In this document: piece after piece, positions 30,263-38,378 of the stretch
Layout of the letters: each line of letters begins with the position of its first letter
How positions within the stretch are numbered: the stretch's first letter is position 1
Source: Gemmatimonadaceae bacterium
GTDB lineage: Bacteria; Gemmatimonadota; Gemmatimonadetes; Gemmatimonadales; Gemmatimonadaceae
DNA length: 50,497 bases
Direction of reading: 5' to 3'
NCBI GenBank assembly: GCA_035633115.1
Contig: DASQFN010000068.1
Coordinates: 1 to 50,497, forward strand
The notes under the pieces: generated by a model
Seen by the model: the letters and a program-made list of their open reading frames with translations, nothing else
Database searches by the model: none
Told to the model about the DNA's origin: nothing
Program-made: the position numbers and the translations under genes

Positions 30263-30295
30263 CGGTGAGAACAGGATCGCGACTCGCATGCGTGA

Positions 30296-30338
30296 AATTC
30301 ATTGTCGTTGAGGACTACTTCTTTGGCGGTTCCGAAAG
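30296..30338. repeat. 43-bp imperfect repeat, copy 1
   Basis: Starts AATTCATTGTCGTTGA and matches 34478-34520 without gaps, with six differences in 43 bases. Here it lies next to the actF fragment in otherwise empty DNA. The second copy covers the end of the SDR gene and the start region of the methyltransferase, so this copy is probably a recombination scar of such a junction. Confidence 0.75.
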
Positions 30339-30598
30339 GGGCATGCAACCGAAGCTGCGACTCATCCAAACGCCTGAGTTCTCAAATCGATGCGAAAACG
30401 GCCGTGCAAAGTTCGCACAGTCCCTTCCAAGGACGATGAATCAGCAATCCTGCTTGTTTGTTCCAGCAATCTAGTCTTCGATTTGCTTGTCCCGTTACTC
30501 CAGCTTGGCGCAGCAGGATACGCATGAAGCATTCAGTGTGGGAATCTCGCAACAGCAAGTTGCAGCGTTGTTCTCGGTAACAGGAATCTTGCTAATTG

Positions 30599-30988
30599 CT
30601 AGGCCAATCCTCGACGCAGAGGATACCGGCCCGAAAGCACTTCGCGGCTAGCGTTGCTGGGTTGCTTTCGAAGCACGTAAACCCATGCCACCCTGCGGCG
30701 TCCGCTTGGAAGCGTCACGAAAGCGCGCTTCCTGTCGTACTCGGGCCCTTCATACCGATCGATCCTTCGCAAGACGTTCTGCGCTTCTCCTGCAGGGAGT
30801 TCATAGAGCTCCCCGAATACACGGCTACCATTCGCTGAATTACGGATAACGCCAGGATACGGGCCCAGGTCGTAGAGCCGTCCAGTCATCGACGCTCTTC
30901 CCGCAAAGCGGGCTTCACGCAACAAGGGATGGATTTTTCCCGGAGAGGATCGCTTCAGCGTACCGTACACAAATAATGGGAAGGACAT
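30599..30988 (-). CDS. Gamma-glutamylcyclotransferase-like protein (GGCT/AIG2 family)
   Basis: 129 residues, normal for the family. The substrate loop VYGTLKR is at 7-13 and the likely catalytic Glu is E80 in DRYEGPEY. Family members release 5-oxoproline from gamma-glutamylamines or glutathione-derived peptides. The start shares one base with the stop of a short upstream frame (TAATG), so it may be translated by coupling. It stands alone between glycan genes, and a housekeeping role is more likely than a glycan one. Confidence 0.87.
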   Translation of the reverse strand: MSFPLFVYGTLKRSSPGKIHPLLREARFAGRASMTGRLYDLGPYPGVIRNSANGSRVFGELYELPAGEAQNVLRRIDRYEGPEYDRKRAFVTLPSGRRRVAWVYVLRKQPSNASREVLSGRYPLRRGLA

Positions 30989-31089
30989 TATTGTCCCAGC
31001 GGCAATCTTAATGTCTGAAGCAAGGACGGCAGTCGCTCAAACCCTTGTGGTCCCAACACGTCACGGACGAACTGATGCTGCGAAAGCAT
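30988..31089 (-). CDS. Short frame, possible C-terminal remnant upstream of the GGCT gene
   Basis: From ATG 31089 it encodes 33 residues ending in LLQTLRLPLGQ, and its TAA overlaps the next ATG. The same frame is open back to 31152 (ILGFFEYDLRMLSQHQFV). The composition looks like real protein. It may be the tail of a gene lost by deletion next to the tRNA. I do not recognise it. Confidence 0.3.
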   Translation of the reverse strand: MLSQHQFVRDVLGPQGFERLPSLLQTLRLPLGQ

Positions 31090-31226
31090 TCTCAGGTCGT
31101 ACTCGAAGAAACCGAGGATCTCTTTGTCCGAGATTGGGGGGAAACAGCAAGATTATGGCGCGGATGAAAACGGGGTGATGTGAAGAAGAAACTGACCCCC
31201 AAACTGTCCCCGAATTCGTAAGTCAA

Positions 31227-31299
31227 TGGAGCGTACAGGGATCGAACCTGCGACCTCCTGGTTGCAAACCAGGCGCTCTCCCAGCTGAGCTAACGCCCC
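31227..31299 (-). tRNA. tRNA-Ala (anticodon TGC)
   Basis: Minus strand 5'-GGGGCGTTAGCTCAGC...: acceptor stem GGGGCGT pairs with ACGCTCC (one G-T pair), with discriminator A. The anticodon arm is CCTGG-TTTGCAA-CCAGG, and the T-arm loop is GTTCGATC. 73 bases, and the CCA end is not encoded. It lies in the middle of the glycan region beside remnants, the sort of place where foreign DNA often inserts. Confidence 0.97.
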
Positions 31300-31370
31300 T
31301 CAATTTCAATATACCCCCTCGGCGAATCGGCTCCAAAAGGCATTCGCCACAGACTGTCATTCCCAACTCG

Positions 31371-32639
31371 CTACATCCAGACCGCCAGCATCAACGCGCC
31401 CCAGAAGTTGATTAGAACACTCGCGGTCACCAGCGCGCGCGCTCGATTCGTCATTGGATGGGGTAACCCCCGCGCGGCCAATACTATGAGAAACGGCATG
31501 AAATCAAGAGCGTAGCGGTAACCGAACTGCAGATAGCCAATGCCATAGTACGCGAGGATGGGAACCAACAGAGTGAACGTCGCAATCCAGCATGCCCTCA
31601 CCAGGTTTTCGCTGAATCGCGCCCGGAAGACATACAGCAGCGCAGGGGATGTGAAAAACAGTCCCATGCCCCATTGAGACGGCTCGACATACGGAAACCG
31701 TAGGACAGCTGTAGAATCCCCGCCGACGGGTTGCGGACCCTGGAGCAGCATCATGAAGAAATTCTTTGGAACGTGCTCCAGGCTGAACAAGCCAGCTGAA
31801 CGCGCCTCGTAAAGCACATCACTGTAGAGCACAGCCGTGCCGAAGCCCGTCTCGGCAATGTTGCCGAAGCGCGCGTAGTTGTAAGCGCACAAGAGGAGTA
31901 TCGGCGCGGCGAGACCGCTAAAGAGCATGGCGAGGCGCGGCAAGAGCGTCGCGGGGCGCGTTTCGAACCGAGCTCGCTGAGGCTGCTCGCCCGCGCCGAC
32001 TCCCCCGTCGCCAGCTGCCGCCATCCAGAGGAAGAAAGGCAGCGCGAAGATCTCGGTGAACCGGCATGCCGCCGCTAAGCCGAGAGTTACTCCCACCAGC
32101 AGCCACCGCTGCTTCCCTAATGCCTCGTGTATCGCGAGAAGAAGAAAGGTCGTCGCAACGATGTGTGCGTAATAGGTCGAGATGCCAATCAGCGTTACGC
32201 CGAGGTACGGAGTCCCCGCAAAGTAGAGAAGCGCTGCCCAATGCCTGCGTTCGTCGGAGACTCCGGCAAGCCCGAGCAAGCGATACAGTATGAGAACGTT
32301 CGCTGCTGTGAATGCGTAGCCCACAAACACGAGAGCCATCCCCGCGTTGAGAAGCGGAAGCAGGGGGACGAGTAGAAGCGCTGGAAGCGGCCCGAAGGGC
32401 AGGTATTTGTGGCCCTGCCACGGCGCGTAGTCGCCGTACCGAGGCGGCAAATTGTCAACGTCTAGCCTGCCCTCAGCGAGCTGGCGCGCGAGGAATACAT
32501 ACTGGTCTCCGCCGAGTGCGACCTGAACGGTCGGCCACACGAGTAAGAGAATCACAACAGTCGCGCCAAGCCCGACGACGGCCAAGTCCCAGCCCCTTGA
32601 ACCGGTGATTGATTCGGGTTCGCGCGTGCCAGCTGTCAC
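31371..32639 (-). CDS. GT-C membrane glycosyltransferase, DQYVFL type
   Basis: 422 residues with about ten helices. After the first helix a loop carries VALGGDQYVFLARQLAEGRL and YLPFGPLPALLLVPLLPLL, similar in plan to GT39/GT83-like polyprenol-dependent transferases. Charged loop residues (DDQ-type acidic motif and RYALDF near the C-terminus) suit sugar-phosphate binding. A remnant of the same family lies at 24125-24325. Substrate unknown. Confidence 0.68.
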   Translation of the reverse strand: MTAGTREPESITGSRGWDLAVVGLGATVVILLLVWPTVQVALGGDQYVFLARQLAEGRLDVDNLPPRYGDYAPWQGHKYLPFGPLPALLLVPLLPLLNAGMALVFVGYAFTAANVLILYRLLGLAGVSDERRHWAALLYFAGTPYLGVTLIGISTYYAHIVATTFLLLAIHEALGKQRWLLVGVTLGLAAACRFTEIFALPFFLWMAAAGDGGVGAGEQPQRARFETRPATLLPRLAMLFSGLAAPILLLCAYNYARFGNIAETGFGTAVLYSDVLYEARSAGLFSLEHVPKNFFMMLLQGPQPVGGDSTAVLRFPYVEPSQWGMGLFFTSPALLYVFRARFSENLVRACWIATFTLLVPILAYYGIGYLQFGYRYALDFMPFLIVLAARGLPHPMTNRARALVTASVLINFWGALMLAVWM

Positions 32640-32696
32640 AATACCACCTCAGCGGTTTGCATTCGTGTCTGTTTCCCGGACAATCATGAAGTCGAC

Positions 32697-33332
32697 TTGA
32701 AGTCGAAAAAATCGTCGTTGCTGCGGAGCTTCCCAGACATCGTCTCTTCGCACACCTTTCTCCCGCTCATGGAGCATTTCCACTCAATCGATTCGTGTCG
32801 AATCTGCCGCAATACTGAGCTGCTTTCCATCCTTCACCTCGGCGAGCAAGCATTGACAGGCGTGTTTCCGAGACGTCGGGATGAGTCGCTGACAACTGGT
32901 CCGCTGGAATTGATAAAGTGCCACGGGCCCGAGGCGTGCGGGCTTGTCCAGCTGCGCCACTCATATAGCTCCTCTGAGCTTTACGGGGAGAACTACGGCT
33001 ATCGGTCGTCACTCAACCGATCGATGGTGGGTCACCTGCGAGACAGAGTGCAGGCCTTGCGCAACCTCGTCGAGTTAAACGCTGACGATGTCGTACTCGA
33101 CATCGGAAGCAACGACGGCACGACTCTCTCTTTTTACCCGGACGCCCTGACTCGTGTCGGAATGGACCCGACCGCGGAGCGATTCAGCCGGTATTACCCG
33201 CAAGGGGTTCACGTCATCGCGGATTTCTTCTCAGCTGAGCGGTTCCAGCGCGAGATGGGGATGCGAAAAGCGAAGATCGTAACATCGATCGCCATGTTCT
33301 ACGATCTCGAGCGTCTCGGTTCATGTGGGTAG
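32697..33332 (+). pseudogene. Truncated zinc-binding class I methyltransferase
   Basis: The ATG at 32769 is the likely start. The N-terminal zinc-binding domain has C34-x2-C37 (CRIC) and C75-x5-C81 and carries the family sequence LGEQALTGVFP. The SAM fold follows with DIGSNDGT (135-142). The family (putative zinc-binding domain plus C-methyltransferase) is normally about 400 residues. Here it stops after TSIAMFYDLE with a foreign end (RLGSCG), so half of the methyltransferase core and the C-terminal domain are gone. Related enzymes methylate deoxysugar rings. Read in the opposite direction to its neighbours. Confidence 0.82.
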
Positions 33333-33603
33333 CAGAATTCGGCCATTGACGATGCAGGGCGCGGGCGGATCAGGGTGCGCCAGCTCAACCGGTGATAGAG
33401 CGCATGCATCAGACGCTTCGGGCCGGCCGAAGCGTTTTGTGGCCGGCGCTCCCGCGAGCGTTCGTCGGGGCGTTACGAGCGCACGCAGCGGCATGCGACA
33501 ACACGCCGTGATTGTCCCGTTGGAAAACGACGGCCCGATCGCCGCTACGAAAGACATGTCGCGAGGAATTCGAGGGTTGGCGTGAGTGAGGACGTACGCA
33601 GGC
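33333..33603. other. Gap with no recognisable gene after the truncated methyltransferase
   Basis: 271 bases. Short frames exist on both strands, but none resembles a family I know. The stretch includes a palindromic CGGGCCGGCCG and is GC-richer than the genes around it, consistent with inserted or rearranged DNA at the truncation point. Confidence 0.45.
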
Positions 33604-34437
33604 TTAAGTAGCTTGCCGCGATTTCGCAGTGACAGTCAAACCCAGGTAATCGTTTGCTCCGTCCCACCGCAACGAAAAGTTTCCGACGACGGCGAGGAGG
33701 AGGAAAAGCGGAGAGAAGACAATGGCGACCAGAGCCGAAAAAATCCGCCGAAAGAAGCCCTTGCGGTACGGCCACGCTGCGGCAAGGTAAAGCGTCATCA
33801 CTTTGTAACAGGCGACCGTTAAGGAATTGCCTCGACCCAAGACTCTGATTTCGTCGAAGCCGGCTTTTGATAGCAGATGGCGCATTCCAGACGGCGTAAA
33901 ACGCCAATAGTCGTATGGAATGAAGTGCCATCGCGCGGCAAAGGGCACTGTCAAAACGAGACGTCCACCTTGTTTGAGGCAACGATGTGCTTCCGACAAG
34001 AACACGTCTGGGTCAATCACATGCTCGAGGGTTTCTGTGCACAGGACCAAGTCAACGGAGCCGGTTTCAACGGGCCAGACGTTGCCAGAAAAAGAAATCG
34101 TATCGGGTTGCATGTACCCAAATCTTTCTCTGGCATCGACAATATCGATACCGACGTAGTTGACACCCGTGGGCAGAAGAGATCGGAACGGTTGTCCGCC
34201 ACAGCCAACGTCGAGGACGGTGCCGTGGGCCGATCGGAGTTCGTGTGTTAAGTCGTTCGTAATTGATCCATACTGTAAATCAACGAATCTTTGGATCCCG
34301 GCGAATATTCTTTGCTGCCGCGTCGCGGAATGCCCGATCGGCGGCGGCCTCCAGTGTTCGTGAACGCCCTCCAGAAGATTCGTCCTCTGCCCCGCAGGGG
34401 CCTTGGCCGCGTCGGCGGTCTCTTGAGAAATCGTCAC
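33604..34437 (-). CDS. Class I SAM-dependent methyltransferase
   Basis: The core has TVLDVGCGGQPFRSLLP (motif I), VDLVLCTETLEHV and GGRLVLTVPFAARWHFIPYD (Methyltransf_11 pattern). Two hydrophobic segments follow near the C-terminus (ALVAIVFSPLFLLLAVVG), suggesting membrane attachment. The frame is open up to 34557, inside the SDR gene. I place the start at GTG 34437 (VTISQETAD), just after the SDR stop, but a start at about 34504 is also possible. It is the last gene of the six-gene sugar operon. The substrate is probably a sugar or lipid-linked sugar, by context. Confidence 0.75.
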   Translation of the reverse strand: MTISQETADAAKAPAGQRTNLLEGVHEHWRPPPIGHSATRQQRIFAGIQRFVDLQYGSITNDLTHELRSAHGTVLDVGCGGQPFRSLLPTGVNYVGIDIVDARERFGYMQPDTISFSGNVWPVETGSVDLVLCTETLEHVIDPDVFLSEAHRCLKQGGRLVLTVPFAARWHFIPYDYWRFTPSGMRHLLSKAGFDEIRVLGRGNSLTVACYKVMTLYLAAAWPYRKGFFRRIFSALVAIVFSPLFLLLAVVGNFSLRWDGANDYLGLTVTAKSRQAT

Positions 34438-34477
34438 AAATGGGCGGACGAGAACATGCTCGTGATCTGTAAACCTG

Positions 34478-34520
34478 AATTCATTGTCGTTGAACACTAC
34501 CGCTTTGGCGATTCCGATAG
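34478..34520. repeat. 43-bp imperfect repeat, copy 2
   Basis: 37 of 43 bases match 30296-30338 without gaps. This copy spans the last codons of the SDR gene and sits in the open frame upstream of the methyltransferase. Confidence 0.75.
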
Positions 34521-35455
34521 AGGGCCTGCAGCTCAGTGTTGTTGACGAACCAATCAACTAATGCTGCAAATCCTTCAGCGAACGTGTACCGGGGTCTCCA
34601 CCCGAGCTCCTCGACCGCCTTCCGGTTGTCAGCAACCCAAATGCTGGTGTCCCAGTCACGATTGGCCATTGTACCCCATTCGGGCTCAGCCGTGATCGCC
34701 ATGACACGGCGGGCGGTGTTCACCACCTCTCGCAAGTCTGTTTGAGCTCCGGTTCCAATATTGTAAACGGCACCAGCCTCGTGATTCCGTGCCGCCGCCA
34801 GAAGGTAACTCTCGCATACGTCATCGACGTGCACATAATCCCGCGCGACTTCCGGATCCGCGAGCGGGGGCAGCTCGCCTCTTAGCCCGCACATCACGAC
34901 ATTCGGCATGAGCCTGGTCGGCTCCTCGTACGGACCATAGGCCGAATAAAGACGAAGAGTCGGCACATTAGCGTTTCGATTGCGAGCTACGTAGCGACAG
35001 TGCATCGTGGCCGCCGCCTTGGTCACGGCATAATTGCTTCCGGGATCGAGTCGCTCGTCTTCCGAAGGAGCGTGATCCTTGAACCCGTACTCCGACGACG
35101 TCCCGGTGTTGATGAATGTTTCGAACCCACAAGCGAGGCAGGCATCGAGCAGATTCGCGGTTCCGAGTAAATTCGTTGCGATCATTCGCTGCCAATCCAC
35201 CTGCGAGGGATATGCACCGTATACAGCGAGGTGAAAAATCCAGTCAGGCCTGATCCTACGCAGCAATGGCCTCAATGCCTCGGTATCTGAGATGTCGACC
35301 TCGTGCAAGCGTACCTCATCGCGGATTTCCTCGATTCGCCAGTTCTGGTGTGCAGGGTGAACGAGTAGATGAACCTCATGACCATCCTGAAGGATCCGGC
35401 GCGCCAGATTAGAACCGATAAAACCGGTCGCTCCGGTGAGGACTGCGCGCTTCAT
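34481..35455 (-). CDS. Extended SDR NAD-dependent epimerase/dehydratase/reductase
   Basis: 324 residues from ATG 35455, which overlaps the TGA of the upstream methyltransferase gene (ATGA). Rossmann motif TGATGFIG (7-14), active-site YAVTK (Y142, K146) with TSS at 119-121, and the sugar-binding RDYVHVDDVCESYLLA segment. Closest in plan to nucleotide-sugar 4-epimerases and 4-ketoreductases such as those making CDP-abequose or dTDP-deoxysugars. It probably sets a sugar stereocentre for the operon product. The final codons lie in the 43-bp repeat. Confidence 0.85.
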   Translation of the reverse strand: MKRAVLTGATGFIGSNLARRILQDGHEVHLLVHPAHQNWRIEEIRDEVRLHEVDISDTEALRPLLRRIRPDWIFHLAVYGAYPSQVDWQRMIATNLLGTANLLDACLACGFETFINTGTSSEYGFKDHAPSEDERLDPGSNYAVTKAAATMHCRYVARNRNANVPTLRLYSAYGPYEEPTRLMPNVVMCGLRGELPPLADPEVARDYVHVDDVCESYLLAAARNHEAGAVYNIGTGAQTDLREVVNTARRVMAITAEPEWGTMANRDWDTSIWVADNRKAVEELGWRPRYTFAEGFAALVDWFVNNTELQALYRNRQSGSVQRQ

Positions 35456-36387
35456 TTGATCGGTTTCCGGCCAACTACGCAAAGATTTCCTAAAGCCACG
35501 GACAGCCGGAAACCACCGAGCCGCGTTCCTTTCAGGACTCCCAGCAGTGCTTGCTTGATCGCGCGGGGCATTGGCACCAGGTGCAGGAGGTAACGCACAG
35601 AGTAAGTGTTGCGCACCTGTGTGACGGTCAGAACCTCAAATCCATGGTCGGCCAGGATGCGCCGCATCGTCGGCGGACTGTAAAGGTATGTATGCTCAAC
35701 ATCGATGATCGGACTCCGCTCGCCGAGGACTCGGGCGGAAATGGATTGGGCATTGTGATTCAGACAAAGGATCAATCCACCGGGTCTGAGCACTCTCAGA
35801 CATTCATCCAGGAGCTCTCCAGGCTGCGGGATATGATCGAGGACCTGGAACATGCAGACCATGTCGAATTCCCCGGTCCTGAACAGCCCCGGCCGCATAG
35901 TGTCACAGACGATCTGCCTGCTCACTCGATCGCTTGCGCCGCTTGTCGCAGCTTTGCTGGGCTCTACGCCGCGGACCTGAGCAAAACCCTGTTCAATTGC
36001 CTCTTCGAGGAAAAATCCATTTCCGCATCCAATTTCCAATAGACGGCCCTTTGCGCCATCGAGCTCCGCAACGGCCTCGTTCAGGTATCGGCCATAAGTG
36101 CGTTTGAGGTTGGCGACTTCTTCGTCGTAGGTGAATGTACTTTCGGCATAGAGCTTCTCGATCGTTTCGGTTTTCACCACGGGGTCAGATCGAATCAGAC
36201 CGCAGGAGTTGCACGTGACCAGACGGTAATGAATTCGGTCGGGAATGCGCCGCGCCGAGAAAACCTTCGGATTGAAGGCTGAGTAGTCGAAGTTGGCGGG
36301 GTAAAGTTCTGACGCGGCGTCCAGCGTACCGCAAATCGCGCAGCGTGTGGGATGCAAATCGCCACGCTGAATCACCGCAGTGCTCAC
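35452..36387 (-). CDS. Class I SAM-dependent methyltransferase with N-terminal cysteine cluster
   Basis: 311 residues. C16-x2-C19 (CAIC) and C59-x2-C62 (CNSC) form a probable zinc ribbon. The SAM site is LLEIGCGNGFF (116-126), then FDMVCMFQVLDHIPQPGELL and LRPGGLILCLNHNAQS. Enzymes of this kind often methylate sugars in surface glycans. It overlaps the glycosyltransferase upstream and the SDR downstream by four bases each, so stoichiometric expression is likely. Confidence 0.85.
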   Translation of the reverse strand: MSTAVIQRGDLHPTRCAICGTLDAASELYPANFDYSAFNPKVFSARRIPDRIHYRLVTCNSCGLIRSDPVVKTETIEKLYAESTFTYDEEVANLKRTYGRYLNEAVAELDGAKGRLLEIGCGNGFFLEEAIEQGFAQVRGVEPSKAATSGASDRVSRQIVCDTMRPGLFRTGEFDMVCMFQVLDHIPQPGELLDECLRVLRPGGLILCLNHNAQSISARVLGERSPIIDVEHTYLYSPPTMRRILADHGFEVLTVTQVRNTYSVRYLLHLVPMPRAIKQALLGVLKGTRLGGFRLSVALGNLCVVGRKPIK

Positions 36388-37442
36388 TCGGCCGACGGGG
36401 TTTCCGCGCGATCCGGGTGATTCAGTATGCTCTCGACGATATAAGGCGGGCGTCGTTTGACCTCGTCATACAAGTGAGCCTGATACGACCCTATGATACT
36501 GAGACTCAGCAGCTGCAGGCCTCCGAGGAAAAGCACTAACACGATGAGAGTCGTGAAGCCGGTTGGTGCGAGACCAGGAAAGACCAGACGCAGGAATACC
36601 TGGACGACGATACCGACGAACGAGAACGCGACCGTGACCACCCCCAGCCAGGTGATCAAATCGAGCGGGACATACGAGAAGGAAAAGATCGCCCTCCGCG
36701 CCCAACCCATATTTGCGAGGAACGAATTGGTCGTCCTTCCAAACATTCTCTCGGGGCGTATGTAAGGGACACCGACTTGTCGAAAGCCAACCCACGCGCG
36801 TAGACCGCGCAGGAAACGGTTATTCTCCGGTAGGTTCTTGAGGACTTCGACAACACGACGATCGATCAACGAGAAATCGCCAGCATCGAGCGGAATGGGC
36901 ACGTACGACGTTGCCCGGAAAAGCCGATAGAATGCCTTGTACGAGAGTTGGAGAAACCGGCTCGCGTTCCGTTTCTCCCGACGGCCATAGACAACTTCGA
37001 ATCCCTGGAGCCACCTCTCGTAAAACTGTACAATGAGCTCAGGTGGATCCTGAAGATCCCCGTCGAGCAGGATCACAGCATCGCCCGTCGCAATGCGCAT
37101 TCCACTCGTAAAGGCGCTTTGCGACCCGAAGTTTCGGGAATGAGTGATCACCACTACGGACTTGTCTACGGTCGCCAGGTTCGCGAGAACGTCCGCAGCG
37201 TTATCGGGGCTCGCATCGTTGACGAAAATGATCTCGTAGTCGACGCCAAGCTGCCGGAACACGTTCGTGAGTCGCTCATGCATTATCGGAACCGCTTCCG
37301 CATCGCCGTAGCACGCAATTACCGCGGAAAGCTTTTTCCTGCCAGGTTTTTCGTGTCCGTAACGATAAGCTTCCGGTACCGCAACCACGGCGCGGTCGGC
37401 CGGCACGTCGTTCGAAGCGGATCGTCCCGACGATCCCGTCAT
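36384..37442 (-). CDS. GT2 polyprenyl-phosphate glycosyltransferase (DPM1/ArnC/GtrB-like)
   Basis: 352 residues from ATG 37442. The GT-A domain has FVNDASPD (73-80) and the donor/metal site DGDLQDPPE (127-135). Two C-terminal helices (at about 270-300 and 310-335) are the GtrB/ArnC hallmark. It moves a sugar from a nucleotide donor to undecaprenyl or another polyprenyl phosphate on the cytoplasmic face. That product would feed the GT-C enzymes nearby. The start overlaps the transketolase C-subunit stop and the stop overlaps the next methyltransferase start (both ATGA). Confidence 0.88.
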   Translation of the reverse strand: MTGSSGRSASNDVPADRAVVAVPEAYRYGHEKPGRKKLSAVIACYGDAEAVPIMHERLTNVFRQLGVDYEIIFVNDASPDNAADVLANLATVDKSVVVITHSRNFGSQSAFTSGMRIATGDAVILLDGDLQDPPELIVQFYERWLQGFEVVYGRREKRNASRFLQLSYKAFYRLFRATSYVPIPLDAGDFSLIDRRVVEVLKNLPENNRFLRGLRAWVGFRQVGVPYIRPERMFGRTTNSFLANMGWARRAIFSFSYVPLDLITWLGVVTVAFSFVGIVVQVFLRLVFPGLAPTGFTTLIVLVLFLGGLQLLSLSIIGSYQAHLYDEVKRRPPYIVESILNHPDRAETPSAE

Positions 37443-38377
37443 GACATTTCGCCAGAGGCTGAGATCAACATCCCTCTCGCCACAGCCGCGAGGCCAGAAC
37501 CAGAAATGCCGTTCATGTCGTTGAGAAATCGCTCGCTGCCGGTCACCCCGTGCGTCCCGGCGCGAACGCCGCATCGCTCCAACCGACATTTGATCTCACG
37601 CTCGGCGATAACCTCTGCTACGAGTGACCCGACCCCGCCAACGCGGTAATGCGCCTCGGCTGTAATTGCGAGCGGAAAGCGCGCAAGCACCGCTGCGAGA
37701 TCATCGACTGGAGCCGGATTCACAGACGCGACAACCACCACGGCTGCCTCGATTCCTTCCTGCGAGAGCAGATCCGCTGCCGCAACTGCTTCTATTGCAA
37801 TCGCGCCCATCGCGACGATGACCAGGTCGTCTCCTTCTCTTACGAGTTGAGCACGTCCGAGTTCAAATTCGCCGTGAAGCCCCGGAACCTTGGCCTTTTC
37901 GTTCTTGCCAAGTCGGTAGTAGATCGGAGACGAAAGATTCCAGGTTGCGCGAAGGGCGCGATCCGCTTGTTCGAAGTCCGCTGGCGCAATCAGGCACAAA
38001 TCGGGCTGCATCCTCCACGCGCCAACATCTTCCAGGGCATAGTGAGTAGCGCCGGCACTCCCATATTCAAAGCCACCCCCTACTCCGACTATGCGAACCG
38101 GAAGTCGATGTCGAACAGGACCATTGCGAATGAATTCGTACGCGCGAAGGCTGGCAAAGGTGGCAATCGAATACACGAACGGAATGAATCCCGCCTCGGC
38201 CAGACCAGTCGCCAGCCCAACCATATTCTGCTCAGCTACTCCGACATTGAAAAACTGTTCGGGATTCGTTTCGGCGAACGTCTCCAGCACCGTGTAGCCG
38301 AGGTCGGCGGTCAACAGCAGAACTCGTGGGTCGCTGGACGCCAGGTCTGAAAGCACTCTTATAAAAGTTTCGCGCAC
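37439..38377 (-). CDS. Transketolase, C-terminal subunit
   Basis: 312 residues covering the pyrimidine-binding and C-terminal domains. Key segments are FNVGVAEQNMVGLATGLAEAG (catalytic Glu in AEQN), the aromatic pocket FIPFVYSIATFASLRAYEFI, and the swapped C-terminal domain (LVREGDDLVIVAMGAIAIEA). It starts with GTG one base after the N-subunit stop. Split transketolases of this type recur in glycan clusters, where they may transfer two-carbon units to make branched or chain-extended sugars; that role here is inference. Confidence 0.9.
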   Translation of the reverse strand: MRETFIRVLSDLASSDPRVLLLTADLGYTVLETFAETNPEQFFNVGVAEQNMVGLATGLAEAGFIPFVYSIATFASLRAYEFIRNGPVRHRLPVRIVGVGGGFEYGSAGATHYALEDVGAWRMQPDLCLIAPADFEQADRALRATWNLSSPIYYRLGKNEKAKVPGLHGEFELGRAQLVREGDDLVIVAMGAIAIEAVAAADLLSQEGIEAAVVVVASVNPAPVDDLAAVLARFPLAITAEAHYRVGGVGSLVAEVIAEREIKCRLERCGVRAGTHGVTGSERFLNDMNGISGSGLAAVARGMLISASGEMS

Positions 38378-38378
38378 C

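Noticed and set aside
29784-30598. Several open frames of 60-140 codons between the FAD oxidoreductase and GGCT genes
   Set aside because: They overlap one another and the actF fragment; none shows consistent protein character apart from the fragment itself.
31141-31226. Possible integration site next to tRNA-Ala
   Set aside because: No integrase and no visible direct repeat of the tRNA end in the window, so not called.
33321-33557. Open frame on the minus strand in the gap after the truncated methyltransferase
   Set aside because: 78 residues with no recognisable motif, no ribosome site, and composition expected by chance in GC-rich DNA.
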